A stretch of DNA of 7,652 nt from Pseudomonadota bacterium (lineage in GTDB: Bacteria > Pseudomonadota > Alphaproteobacteria > Rhizobiales > Rhizobiaceae). Numbering within the stretch: position 1 is the first letter of the stretch; each line of letters opens with the position of its first letter. The position numbers were made by a program, and so were the translations under genes. Location of the stretch: positions 1 through 7,652 of the forward strand of contig JAEZXF010000548.1 of assembly GCA_023419995.1 (NCBI GenBank). The letters are read 5' to 3'. This document shows positions 1-5,636 of the stretch, piece by piece. Under the pieces are notes generated by a model, which was given only the letters and a program-made list of their open reading frames with translations, made no database searches and was not told the origin of the DNA.

Positions 1-753
1 TACGGAATGCTTAAAATGAAGAGTAGATAGGACAGTTTCTATCTGCTCCTGATCTAGCTCCGCGCCCTTCGTAAAATCGCCGCTCTCGTCCAGCCGGCCC
101 TTGCCCAGCAGCAGGCGCACGCCCTCCGGCCCGAACTTGTCGAGCTTGTCGATGGCGCGCAGCACCGTCAGGCGTCGCCCGGCATTGCCCTCGCCGCCCA
201 GCCCGATGGCCTCGAGCACGCCGTCGAGCACCTTGCGGTTGTTCACCCGGATCACGTAGTCGCCGCGCTTCACGCCGACGGCCTCGATCGTGTCGGCCAT
301 CATCATCGCCATCTCGGCGTCGGCGGCCACGCCCGGCGTGCCGACGATGTCGGCGTCGAACTGCATGAACTGGCGGAAGCGGCCCGGCCCCGGCTTCTCG
401 TTGCGGAACACCCAGCCCTGCCGGTAGCTGCGGTAGGGCTTGGGCAGGGTCTCGAAGTTCTCGGCCACGAAGCGCGCCAGCGGCGCGGTCAGGTCGTAGC
501 GCAAGCTCAACCATTGCTCGTCGTCGTCCTGGAACGAGAACACGCCCTCGTTCGGCCGGTCCTGGTCGGGCAGGAACTTGCCCAGCGCGTCGGTGTACTC
601 GACCATCGGCTGCTCGACCGGGTCGAAGCCGTAGAGCTCGTAGACGGCGCGGATCTTCGCCGTCATCGCGTCGACGGCGCGGATGTCGGCCGCATGGCGG
701 TCGACGAAGCCCCGCGGGAGCCGCGCCTTCATCCTGTCCGCCTTGTCCGCCAT
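1..753 (-). CDS. hisS: Histidyl-tRNA synthetase, N-terminal half (partial, cut by window edge)
   Basis: Class II aminoacyl-tRNA synthetase that charges tRNA-His with histidine in the cytoplasm. From ATG at 753 an uninterrupted frame of 251 codons runs to the left edge without a stop. The frame carries the HisRS hallmarks: an N-terminal [10 protein letters not shown] segment, a [13 protein letters not shown] stretch (motif 1 region), [15 protein letters not shown], and motif 2 as [20 protein letters not shown] followed by [11 protein letters not shown]. Rhizobial HisRS is about 500 residues as I recall, so roughly half is present and motif 3 is missing. The first ATG has a weak AGGA only three bases upstream; a second ATG at codon 8 (position 732) is possible. 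In related bacteria hisZ and hisG often follow hisS, which would lie outside the window. The last 20 visible codons (bases 1-60) are unusually AT-rich, although the protein stays plausible for the family. Confidence 0.95.
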   Translation of the reverse strand, partial: MADKADRMKARLPRGFVDRHAADIRAVDAMTAKIRAVYELYGFDPVEQPMVEYTDALGKFLPDQDRPNEGVFSFQDDDEQWLSLRYDLTAPLARFVAENFETLPKPYRSYRQGWVFRNEKPGPGRFRQFMQFDADIVGTPGVAADAEMAMMMADTIEAVGVKRGDYVIRVNNRKVLDGVLEAIGLGGEGNAGRRLTVLRAIDKLDKFGPEGVRLLLGKGRLDESGDFTKGAELDQEQIETVLSTLHFKHSV

Positions 754-781
754 GATCCTGCCCGTCCCGAAATGGTGAGAA

Positions 782-797
782 GCGTCCGGTCGGACGC
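782..797. promoter_or_regulatory. Short GC-rich dyad in the hisS leader region
   Basis: Perfect inverted repeat of GCGTCCG and CGGACGC separated by two bases. As RNA it would fold as a 6-bp stem with a GGTC or GACC tetraloop. It lies 29-44 bases upstream of the hisS ATG, so it would be in the 5' leader or promoter of that gene. Function is unknown. It could be a leader hairpin, an operator, or chance in GC-rich DNA. Confidence 0.3.
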
Positions 798-857
798 GCC
801 GGTTTCCTAACCGATATGGCGGGGGGCGGCAAGGCGACCGGCGACGCCGGAGCGGGC

Positions 858-881
858 CTGCGTTGCAATTCCGCAACGCAG
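858..881. promoter_or_regulatory. 24-bp perfect dyad, candidate operator in the hisS / small-ORF gap
   Basis: Nine-base arms CTGCGTTGC and GCAACGCAG are perfectly complementary around the 6-base spacer AATTCC. The dyad sits in the non-coding gap between divergently oriented hisS and the 45-codon ORF, 105 bases upstream of hisS. Its TTGC-N6-GCAA core has the look of a dimeric regulator site, but I cannot assign it to a named regulator. The 8-mer GCGTTGCA of its left half recurs at 985-992. A smaller palindrome (CCTGC-G-GCAGG) lies at 925-935. Confidence 0.4.
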
Positions 882-968
882 CATGAAATCCATGTGAAAC
901 CATCTTCGGATCACTGGCGTTTTGCCTGCGGCAGGTTTATCAGCCGCAACCCGAAGGACAGCCGAAAC

Positions 969-985
969 CGGATGGTAACCATCCG
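969..985. promoter_or_regulatory. 17-bp palindrome just upstream of the small ORF
   Basis: Arms CGGATGGT and ACCATCCG are perfect reverse complements flanking a single A. The palindrome ends 30 bases before the ATG of the small ORF at 1016, where an operator overlapping the promoter or start of transcription would be expected. The centre contains GGTAACC. No regulator family can be named from this alone. Confidence 0.4.
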
Positions 986-1015
986 CGTTGCAGAAGAAAC
1001 GGAAATCCAACCGAG

Positions 1016-1153
1016 ATGACCCCCGTGAAAGCCACGCTCGTTTCGCTGTTCATGCTCACCGGCATCGCCATGTGGGGGGCCGCCGTGTATTCCGCCGATG
1101 CGGCGGGCGGCCATGGCCCCGTCGACGGCTACGGCGTGGCCGAGGCGCGCTGA
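1016..1153 (+). CDS. Possible 45-residue membrane or exported peptide, unknown function
   Basis: ATG at 1016 opens a 45-codon frame ending in TGA at 1151-1153. The peptide begins with MTPVKATL, has a hydrophobic stretch at about residues 8-27 (LVSLFMLTGIAMWGAAVYSA) and ends in a short glycine-rich polar tail. This could be a single membrane anchor or a signal peptide. A-D-A at residues 27-29 fits a signal-peptidase site, which would leave only about 16 mature residues. Codons are GC-ended as in neighbouring genes (for example GCC, CTC, ACC, GGC), unlike the preceding gap, which supports real coding. The Shine-Dalgarno sequence is poor (only purine-rich GAAACGGAAA). It converges on the lldD-like gene with a 32-base gap. 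I do not recognise the family and assign no function. Confidence 0.5.
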   Translation: MTPVKATLVSLFMLTGIAMWGAAVYSADAAGGHGPVDGYGVAEAR

Positions 1154-1161
1154 GGCGCCTC
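1142..1161. terminator. Hairpin at the small-ORF stop codon, weak terminator candidate
   Basis: Perfect 7-bp arms GAGGCGC and GCGCCTC with a 6-base loop containing the start of the TGA stop. It is followed on the plus strand by a pyrimidine stretch (GCCCTTCCTTCC) rather than a true T-run. It lies between two convergent genes, where a terminator is expected. The lack of a T-tract on either strand makes intrinsic termination doubtful. Confidence 0.35.
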
Positions 1162-1185
1162 GCCCTTCCTTCCAGCTTCCGGGCG

Positions 1186-2358
1186 TCAGCGCGCGGCGCG
1201 TCCCGTCCCGAACGGGTCGTCGGGGGCATGGAGCATGTCCTTGCCCGCCTGGGCGATGTCGCGCTTGCCGCACAGCGCCAGCGTGATGTCGAGCTCCTTG
1301 CGGATGATGTCGAGGGCGAGCTTCACGCCCTCGCGCCCGCCTGCGCCCAGGCCGTAGAGGAACGGGCGGCCGATATAGACGCCCTGCGCGCCCAGGCACA
1401 CCGCCTTCAGCACGTCCTGGCCCGAGCGGATGCCGCCGTCGAGGTGGATCTCGATCCGGTCGCCGACCGCCTCGACGATCTCCGGCAGCACCGAGATCGA
1501 CGACGGTGCGCCGTCGAGCTGGCGGCCGCCATGGTTGGAGACGATGATGGCATCGGCGCCGGTCGCGGCCGCCATCCTCGCGTCCTCGGCGTCGAGGATG
1601 CCCTTGATGATCAGCTTGCCGCCCCAGCGCTCCTTGATCCAGGCGACGTCCGCCCACGACAGGCGCGGGTCGAACTGCTCGGCCGTCCACTTGCCGAGCG
1701 ACGACAGGTCCGTCACGCCCTTCACGTGGCCGGCGATGTTGCGGAAGGTGCGCCGCTTGGTGCCCAGCATGCCGAGGCACCATTGCGGCCGCGTCGCCAT
1801 CTGCCACACGTGCTTGGGCGTGAACTTCGGCGGCGTCGACAGCCCGTTGCGCAGATCGTTGTGGCGCTGGCCGAGGATCTGCAGGTCGGCCGTCAGCACC
1901 AGCGCCGAGCAGCCGGCGGCCCTGGCCCGGTCGATCAGGTCGTTGACGAAGTCGCGGTCGCGCATCACGTAGAGCTGGAACCAGAACGGCTTCTTCGTAT
2001 TCTCCGCCACGTCCTCGATCGAGCAGACGCTCATGGTCGAGAGCGTGAAGGGCACGCCGGCTTCTTCGGCCGCCTGCGCCGCCAGGATCTCGCCGTCGGC
2101 ATGCTGCATGCCCGTCAGGCCGGTCGGCGCCAGCGCCACCGGCATCGACACGGCCTCGCCGATCATCGTCGAGGCGAGCGAGCGGTCGGTCATGTCGACC
2201 AGAACGCGCTGGCGCAGCTTGATCTTCTGGAAATCGTCCTCGTTGGCGCGCAGCGTGGTTTCCGTCCACGAGCCGGAATCGGCATAGTCGAAGAACATCT
2301 TCGGCACGCGCCGCCGCGCCCGCCGGCGCAAGTCCTCGATCGTCAGCAATGCGCCCAT
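1186..2358 (-). CDS. lldD: FMN-dependent L-2-hydroxy-acid dehydrogenase, L-lactate dehydrogenase type
   Basis: Predicted to oxidise L-lactate (or a related L-2-hydroxy acid) to the 2-keto acid, passing electrons through FMN to the membrane quinone pool. The 390-residue length matches LldD (about 380-400). Catalytic and FMN/substrate residues known from glycolate oxidase are all present: Tyr25 in FFDY, Tyr130 in WFQLY, Arg165 in LGQRHND, Lys252 in IIKGI, and His276 and Arg279 in SNHGGRQLD. The phosphate-binding segment LDGGIRSG (306-313) and YIGRP (328-332) are also present. I chose ATG at 2358 because GGGGGGA lies about 6 bases upstream; an ATG five codons earlier (2373) has no properly spaced ribosome-binding site. 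It is transcribed divergently from the glcD operon with 128 bases between starts, suggesting joint control. Family assignment is firm. The exact substrate (lactate, glycolate, mandelate or other) cannot be fixed from sequence, so the symbol is provisional. Confidence 0.88.
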   Translation of the reverse strand: MGALLTIEDLRRRARRRVPKMFFDYADSGSWTETTLRANEDDFQKIKLRQRVLVDMTDRSLASTMIGEAVSMPVALAPTGLTGMQHADGEILAAQAAEEAGVPFTLSTMSVCSIEDVAENTKKPFWFQLYVMRDRDFVNDLIDRARAAGCSALVLTADLQILGQRHNDLRNGLSTPPKFTPKHVWQMATRPQWCLGMLGTKRRTFRNIAGHVKGVTDLSSLGKWTAEQFDPRLSWADVAWIKERWGGKLIIKGILDAEDARMAAATGADAIIVSNHGGRQLDGAPSSISVLPEIVEAVGDRIEIHLDGGIRSGQDVLKAVCLGAQGVYIGRPFLYGLGAGGREGVKLALDIIRKELDITLALCGKRDIAQAGKDMLHAPDDPFGTGRAAR

Positions 2359-2447
2359 CGTCGGTCCCCCCATCCTTCCGGTCTTCCGGCCGCGGCGGTT
2401 TTGCCTTATCGGCTCTCGTCCGGGTCGTTATAAAAGGACCGAAGGGA

Positions 2448-2467
2448 CGGCGAAAGATGTTTCGCCG
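2448..2467. promoter_or_regulatory. Perfect hairpin/palindrome abutting the glcD ribosome-binding site
   Basis: Eight-base arms CGGCGAAA and TTTCGCCG are perfect complements around the 4-base loop GATG. The element ends three bases before AAGGAGG. If TATAAA at 2429-2434 is the -10, transcription would start near 2441-2443 and this element would lie at about +6 to +25. It could act as an mRNA leader hairpin or as a DNA operator blocking promoter clearance. The GAAA-N4-TTTC core also resembles regulator half-sites in general form. Function is inferred from position only. Confidence 0.45.
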
Positions 2468-2470
2468 CGT

Positions 2471-2477
2471 AAGGAGG
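2471..2477 (+). promoter_or_regulatory. Strong ribosome-binding site for glcD
   Basis: AAGGAGG is a near-perfect anti-Shine-Dalgarno match with 9 bases to the ATG at 2487. It fixes the glcD start even though the open frame extends upstream to 2349 through the lldD promoter region. Confidence 0.85.
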
Positions 2478-2486
2478 ACGCATCCC

Positions 2487-3983
2487 ATGTCCGGTCTCGC
2501 CATGCCCGCGCCCGACAGGAAGACGCTTCGCAACCGCGACGAGATCGTCGACGACATGCGCGTCATCGTGCCGGGCGAGGGCGTCGTCGCCGCCGAGACG
2601 GCGATGCGCGCCTTCGAGACCGACGGGCTGACCGCCTACCGCCAGCTTCCGCTGGTCGTGGTGCTGCCGCAGACGGTGAAGCAGGTCCGCCGCATCCTCA
2701 AATACTGCAACGACCGCAACATCCGGGTCGTGCCGCGCGGCGCGGGCACATCGCTGTCGGGCGGGGCGCTGCCGCTCGAGGATGCCGTGCTGCTCGTCAT
2801 GAGCCGCTTCAACCGCATCCTCGACATCGACTACGCCAACCGCACGGTGACCGCGCAGCCGGGCGTGACCAATCTCGGCATCACCAACGCCGTTCGCCAA
2901 GAGGGCTTCTACTACGCCCCCGACCCGTCCTCGCAGATCGCCTGCTCGATCGGCGGCAACGTCGCCGAGAACTCCGGCGGCGTGCACTGCCTGAAATACG
3001 GCCTGACCGCCAACAACGTGCTCGGCGTCGAGATGGTGCTGATGAACGGCGAGGTAGTGCGCCTCGGCGGCAAGCACCTCGACGCCGAGGGCTACGACCT
3101 CGCCGGCGTCGTCACCGGCTCGGAAGGGCTGCTCGGCGTCGTCACCGAGGTCACGGTGCGCATCCTCAAGGCGCCGGAGACGGCGCGCGCCGTCCTGCTC
3201 GGCTTCCCGTCGAGCGAGGAAGCCGGCCAGTGCGTCGCCGACATCATCGGCGCCGGCATCATCCCCGGCGGCATGGAGATGATGGACCGCCCCGCCATCA
3301 GCGCGGCGGAAGATTTCGTCCATGCCGGCTACCCGCTCGACGTCGAGGCGCTGCTGATCGTCGAGCTCGACGGGCCGGGGGCCGAGGTCGACCACCTGAT
3401 CGGAGAGATCGAGGCCATCGCCGTGAGGAACGGCTCCACCACCTGCCGCATCTCGCAGAACGAGGAGGAACGCCTGGCCTTCTGGGCCGGCCGCAAGGCG
3501 GCGTTCCCGGCGGTCGGCCGCATCTCGCCCGACTACTACTGCATGGACGGCACCATCCCGCGGAAGGAGCTGCCGCGCGTGCTGGCCGGCATGCGCGAGA
3601 TGTCGGAAAAATATGGCCTCGGCGTCGCCAACGTCTTCCATGCCGGCGACGGCAATCTCCATCCGCTGATCCTCTACGACGCCAACAAGCCGGGCGAGCT
3701 GGAGCGGGCCGAGGCCTTCGGCGCCGACATATTGCGCCTGTGCGTGGCCGTCGGCGGCGTGCTGACCGGCGAGCACGGCGTCGGCGTCGAGAAGCGCGAC
3801 CTGATGCCGGAGATGTTCTCGGAAGAGGACCTCGCCCAGCAGATCCGCGTCAAATGCGCCTTCGACCCGGCCCATCTGCTCAATCCCGGCAAGATGTTCC
3901 CCGAGCTCCACCGCTGTGCCGAGCTCGGCCGCATGCACGTGCGCGCCGGCCAGCTCGCCTTTCCCGACATTCCGCGTTTCTGA
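2487..3983 (+). CDS. glcD: Glycolate oxidase FAD subunit GlcD
   Basis: Flavin subunit of the three-part glycolate oxidase (GlcDEF), oxidising glycolate to glyoxylate with electrons passed via GlcE/GlcF to the respiratory chain. At 498 residues it matches E. coli GlcD (about 499). The N-terminal PCMH-type FAD-binding domain spans about residues 50-230, with the flavin-binding motif PRGAGTSLSGGALP at 83-96 and DPSSQIACSIGGNVAENSGG at 146-165. The C-terminal FAD-oxidase domain (about 235-475) includes HAGDGNLHP at 385-393, GEHGVGVEK at 428-436 and the terminal LLNPGKMFP. The start at 2487 is set by AAGGAGG; a second ATG at codon 6 is less well placed. The stop overlaps the glcE start (TGATG), indicating translational coupling. 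Alone it could be read as a D-lactate dehydrogenase of the same family; the glcE and glcF genes downstream make GlcD the better call. Confidence 0.93.
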   Translation: MSGLAMPAPDRKTLRNRDEIVDDMRVIVPGEGVVAAETAMRAFETDGLTAYRQLPLVVVLPQTVKQVRRILKYCNDRNIRVVPRGAGTSLSGGALPLEDAVLLVMSRFNRILDIDYANRTVTAQPGVTNLGITNAVRQEGFYYAPDPSSQIACSIGGNVAENSGGVHCLKYGLTANNVLGVEMVLMNGEVVRLGGKHLDAEGYDLAGVVTGSEGLLGVVTEVTVRILKAPETARAVLLGFPSSEEAGQCVADIIGAGIIPGGMEMMDRPAISAAEDFVHAGYPLDVEALLIVELDGPGAEVDHLIGEIEAIAVRNGSTTCRISQNEEERLAFWAGRKAAFPAVGRISPDYYCMDGTIPRKELPRVLAGMREMSEKYGLGVANVFHAGDGNLHPLILYDANKPGELERAEAFGADILRLCVAVGGVLTGEHGVGVEKRDLMPEMFSEEDLAQQIRVKCAFDPAHLLNPGKMFPELHRCAELGRMHVRAGQLAFPDIPRF

Positions 3984-5206
3984 TGGCCGGGACTCCGATG
4001 ACGACGCTGAAACCGGCATCTGCCGAGGATGTTCTCGAAGCCGTCCGCTGGGCGGTGGCCCGCGAGGCGCCGCTGGAGGTGGTCGGCGGCGGCACGCGCC
4101 GCGGCGTCGGTCGGCCGGCCGCCGCCGGGCATGTCCTGGACCTTTCGTCGCTGTCCGGCGTCACGCTCTACGAGCCGGAGGAGCTGGTTCTGTCGGCCCG
4201 CGCCGGCACGCCGCTCGCCGAGATCGAGGCGCTGCTCGCCGCCTCCGGCCAGGAGCTCGCCTTCGAGCCGATGGATCACGCACCGCTTCTCGGCGGCGAG
4301 GCGGGGCAAGGTACGATCGGCGGCGTGCTGATGGCGAACGCCTGCGGCCCGCGCCGCATCAAGGCGGGCGCCGCGCGCGACCATGTGCTGGGGGTGCACG
4401 CCGTGTCGGGGCGCGGCGCGGCGTTCAAGTCGGGCGGGCGCGTGGTCAAGAACGTCACCGGCTACGACCTCGCCAAGCTGATGGCCGGCTCGTGGGGCAC
4501 GCTTGCGGCGGTGACCGACGTCACCTTCAAGGTGCTGCCGAGGGCGGAGACGGAAGCGACGCTGGTGCTGCGCGGCCTGACCGAGGCCGACGCCGCGCAC
4601 GCCATGGCCGTCGCCATGGGGTCGAGCGGCGAGGTGTCCGGCGCCGCCCACCTGCCCGAAACCGTGGTCGGCAAGGTGCTTTCGGGCCGGCTGCCGGGCT
4701 GGCGCGGCGCGACGCTTCTCCGGCTCGAAGGCTTCGCGCCCTCCGTCGCCTACCGCTTCGACCGGCTGGCGGCGCTGCTCGCGCCGATGGCTCCGCCGGA
4801 GCGGCTGGAGACGGAGGATTCCCGCCTCCTGTGGCGGGAGATCCGCGACTGCATCCCCTTCGCCGATGGCACGCCGAAGCCGGTCTGGCGCGTCTCCGTC
4901 GCGCCGTCGCAGGGGCATCACATGGTGATGGCGCTGCGCATGGAGGCGGCGGTCGACGCCTTCTACGACTGGCAGGGCGGGCTGGTCTGGCTGCGCATGG
5001 AAGGCGACGCCGAGGCCGACGCCGTGCGCCGGCAGGTCGCCGCGCATGGCGGCGGCCACGCGACGCTGATCCGCGCGCCGGAGAGCGTTCGCACCGCCGT
5101 GCCGGTGTTCGAGCCGCAACCGCAAGCGCTGGCGGCACTGTCGGCACGGGTGAAGGAGCAGTTCGATCCGCTGGGCATCCTCAATCCCGGCAGGATGAAT
5201 GGATGA
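3983..5206 (+). CDS. glcE: Glycolate oxidase FAD-binding subunit GlcE
   Basis: Second flavoprotein-like subunit of glycolate oxidase, required with GlcD and GlcF for activity. The 407-residue product is slightly longer than E. coli GlcE (about 350). It shows a compact PCMH FAD domain at about residues 10-190 (LEVVGGGTRRGVGRP near 31, GQGTIGGVLMANACGPRR at 108-125, KNVTGYDLAKLMAGSWGTLAAVTDVTFKVLPR at 156-187) and the family C-terminal GGGHATLIRA plus FDPLGILNPGRM. The ATG at 3983 overlaps the glcD TGA as TGATG, so translation is probably coupled. No Shine-Dalgarno is visible, and an in-frame ATG at 3998 (MTTLKPASAEDVL) is an equally credible start. It lies in an operon with glcD upstream and a small membrane-protein gene 45 bases downstream. 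Codon use matches its neighbours. Confidence 0.92.
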   Translation: MAGTPMTTLKPASAEDVLEAVRWAVAREAPLEVVGGGTRRGVGRPAAAGHVLDLSSLSGVTLYEPEELVLSARAGTPLAEIEALLAASGQELAFEPMDHAPLLGGEAGQGTIGGVLMANACGPRRIKAGAARDHVLGVHAVSGRGAAFKSGGRVVKNVTGYDLAKLMAGSWGTLAAVTDVTFKVLPRAETEATLVLRGLTEADAAHAMAVAMGSSGEVSGAAHLPETVVGKVLSGRLPGWRGATLLRLEGFAPSVAYRFDRLAALLAPMAPPERLETEDSRLLWREIRDCIPFADGTPKPVWRVSVAPSQGHHMVMALRMEAAVDAFYDWQGGLVWLRMEGDAEADAVRRQVAAHGGGHATLIRAPESVRTAVPVFEPQPQALAALSARVKEQFDPLGILNPGRMNG

Positions 5207-5251
5207 CCGGGCTGTGATAGCCTCTGGGCTTTCCATCGGAGGAAGACGACG

Positions 5252-5629
5252 ATGACCGATCCGACCACGCCGCCCGCACCGCGCCAGACCGACCGGTGGC
5301 TCGAGCCCGGCCCGACCAACGTGCAGGTGATCTACGCCCTCTATCTCGCCAGCTTCGTCATCGGCGTCACCGCCATCATCGGCATCGTGATCGCCTACAT
5401 CAACCGCGGCAAGGCCGGCGGCTGGATCGAGACGCACTACACCTGGGCGATCCGCACCTTCTGGATCGGGCTTCTCGGCGGCTTCGTCTCGGTGCTGCTG
5501 CTGATCGTCGGCATCGGCTTCCTGCTGGCGCTCGCGGTGGCGATCTGGGTCATCGTGCGCTGCATCGTCGGCTTGCAGGCGGTCGGCCGCGGCGAGCCGA
5601 TCCGCGACCCGCAGAGCTGGCTGATCTGA
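5252..5629 (+). CDS. Small multi-pass membrane protein within the glc operon (DUF4870/COG3671-like)
   Basis: A 125-residue protein with a proline-rich polar N-terminus (residues 1-24). One membrane segment lies at about 27-50 (VIYALYLASFVIGVTAIIGIVIAY). A roughly 43-residue hydrophobic block at 69-111 could make two more helices, giving about three in total. The conserved-looking pieces AYINRGKAGGWIETHYTWAIRTFWIGLL and GEPIRDPQSWLI at the C-terminus resemble the DUF4870/COG3671 predicted membrane proteins from memory; I could not check this. Function of that family is unknown. The start is supported by GGAGGAAG 6-13 bases upstream of the ATG. The gene lies 45 bases after glcE and 7 bases before glcF, so it is almost certainly cotranscribed. 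An anchoring or assembly role for the otherwise soluble GlcDEF complex is a guess from position only. No catalytic motif or heme-ligand pattern stands out. Confidence 0.85.
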   Translation: MTDPTTPPAPRQTDRWLEPGPTNVQVIYALYLASFVIGVTAIIGIVIAYINRGKAGGWIETHYTWAIRTFWIGLLGGFVSVLLLIVGIGFLLALAVAIWVIVRCIVGLQAVGRGEPIRDPQSWLI

Positions 5630-5636
5630 CCGTTCC

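Larger units (their letters stand above)
2359..2486. promoter_or_regulatory. Divergent promoter region between lldD-like gene and glcD operon
   Basis: A 128-base non-coding region that must hold promoters for both directions. It contains the only AT-rich patch nearby, GTTATAAAAG at 2427-2436. TATAAA at 2429-2434 is a candidate -10 for glcD, and the self-complementary TTATAA could serve either strand. No convincing -35 is visible at the right spacing; TTGCCT at 2401-2406 is 22 bases away. Two direct copies of CTTCCGG occur at 2375-2381 and 2383-2389. The arms TCGGTCC (2361-2367) and GGACCGA (2436-2442) are complementary but 68 bases apart, and the first overlaps the lldD ribosome-binding site. 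The T-GGT-N-ACC-A type site expected of GlcC/LldR (GntR family) was not seen. Confidence 0.55.

Noticed and set aside
11..868. A long minus-strand frame overlapping hisS.
   Set aside because: Its product is a low-complexity Arg/Gly/Ala-rich string, the typical shadow of a GC-rich gene in another frame; true hisS is in a different frame and runs off the edge.
807..1010. A minus-strand frame of similar length in the same gap.
   Set aside because: It is antisense to the first frame, with no ribosome-binding site, no recognisable domain and no biased codon use; most likely chance.
816..1019. A 67-codon plus-strand frame whose TGA overlaps the ATG of the 45-codon ORF (ATGA), suggesting coupled genes.
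   Set aside because: It has no ribosome-binding site, mixed third-position use unlike the neighbours, and is interrupted in meaning by several palindromes. It looks like regulatory gap sequence that happens to be open.
2361..2442. Complementary 7-base arms TCGGTCC and GGACCGA 68 bases apart, considered as a looping operator pair.
   Set aside because: Seven bases is easily chance at this spacing, and the left arm coincides with the lldD ribosome-binding site.
2349..2486. The upstream in-frame extension of glcD (46 more codons).
   Set aside because: It covers the lldD start and promoter region, while AAGGAGG with 9-base spacing clearly marks ATG 2487 as the start.
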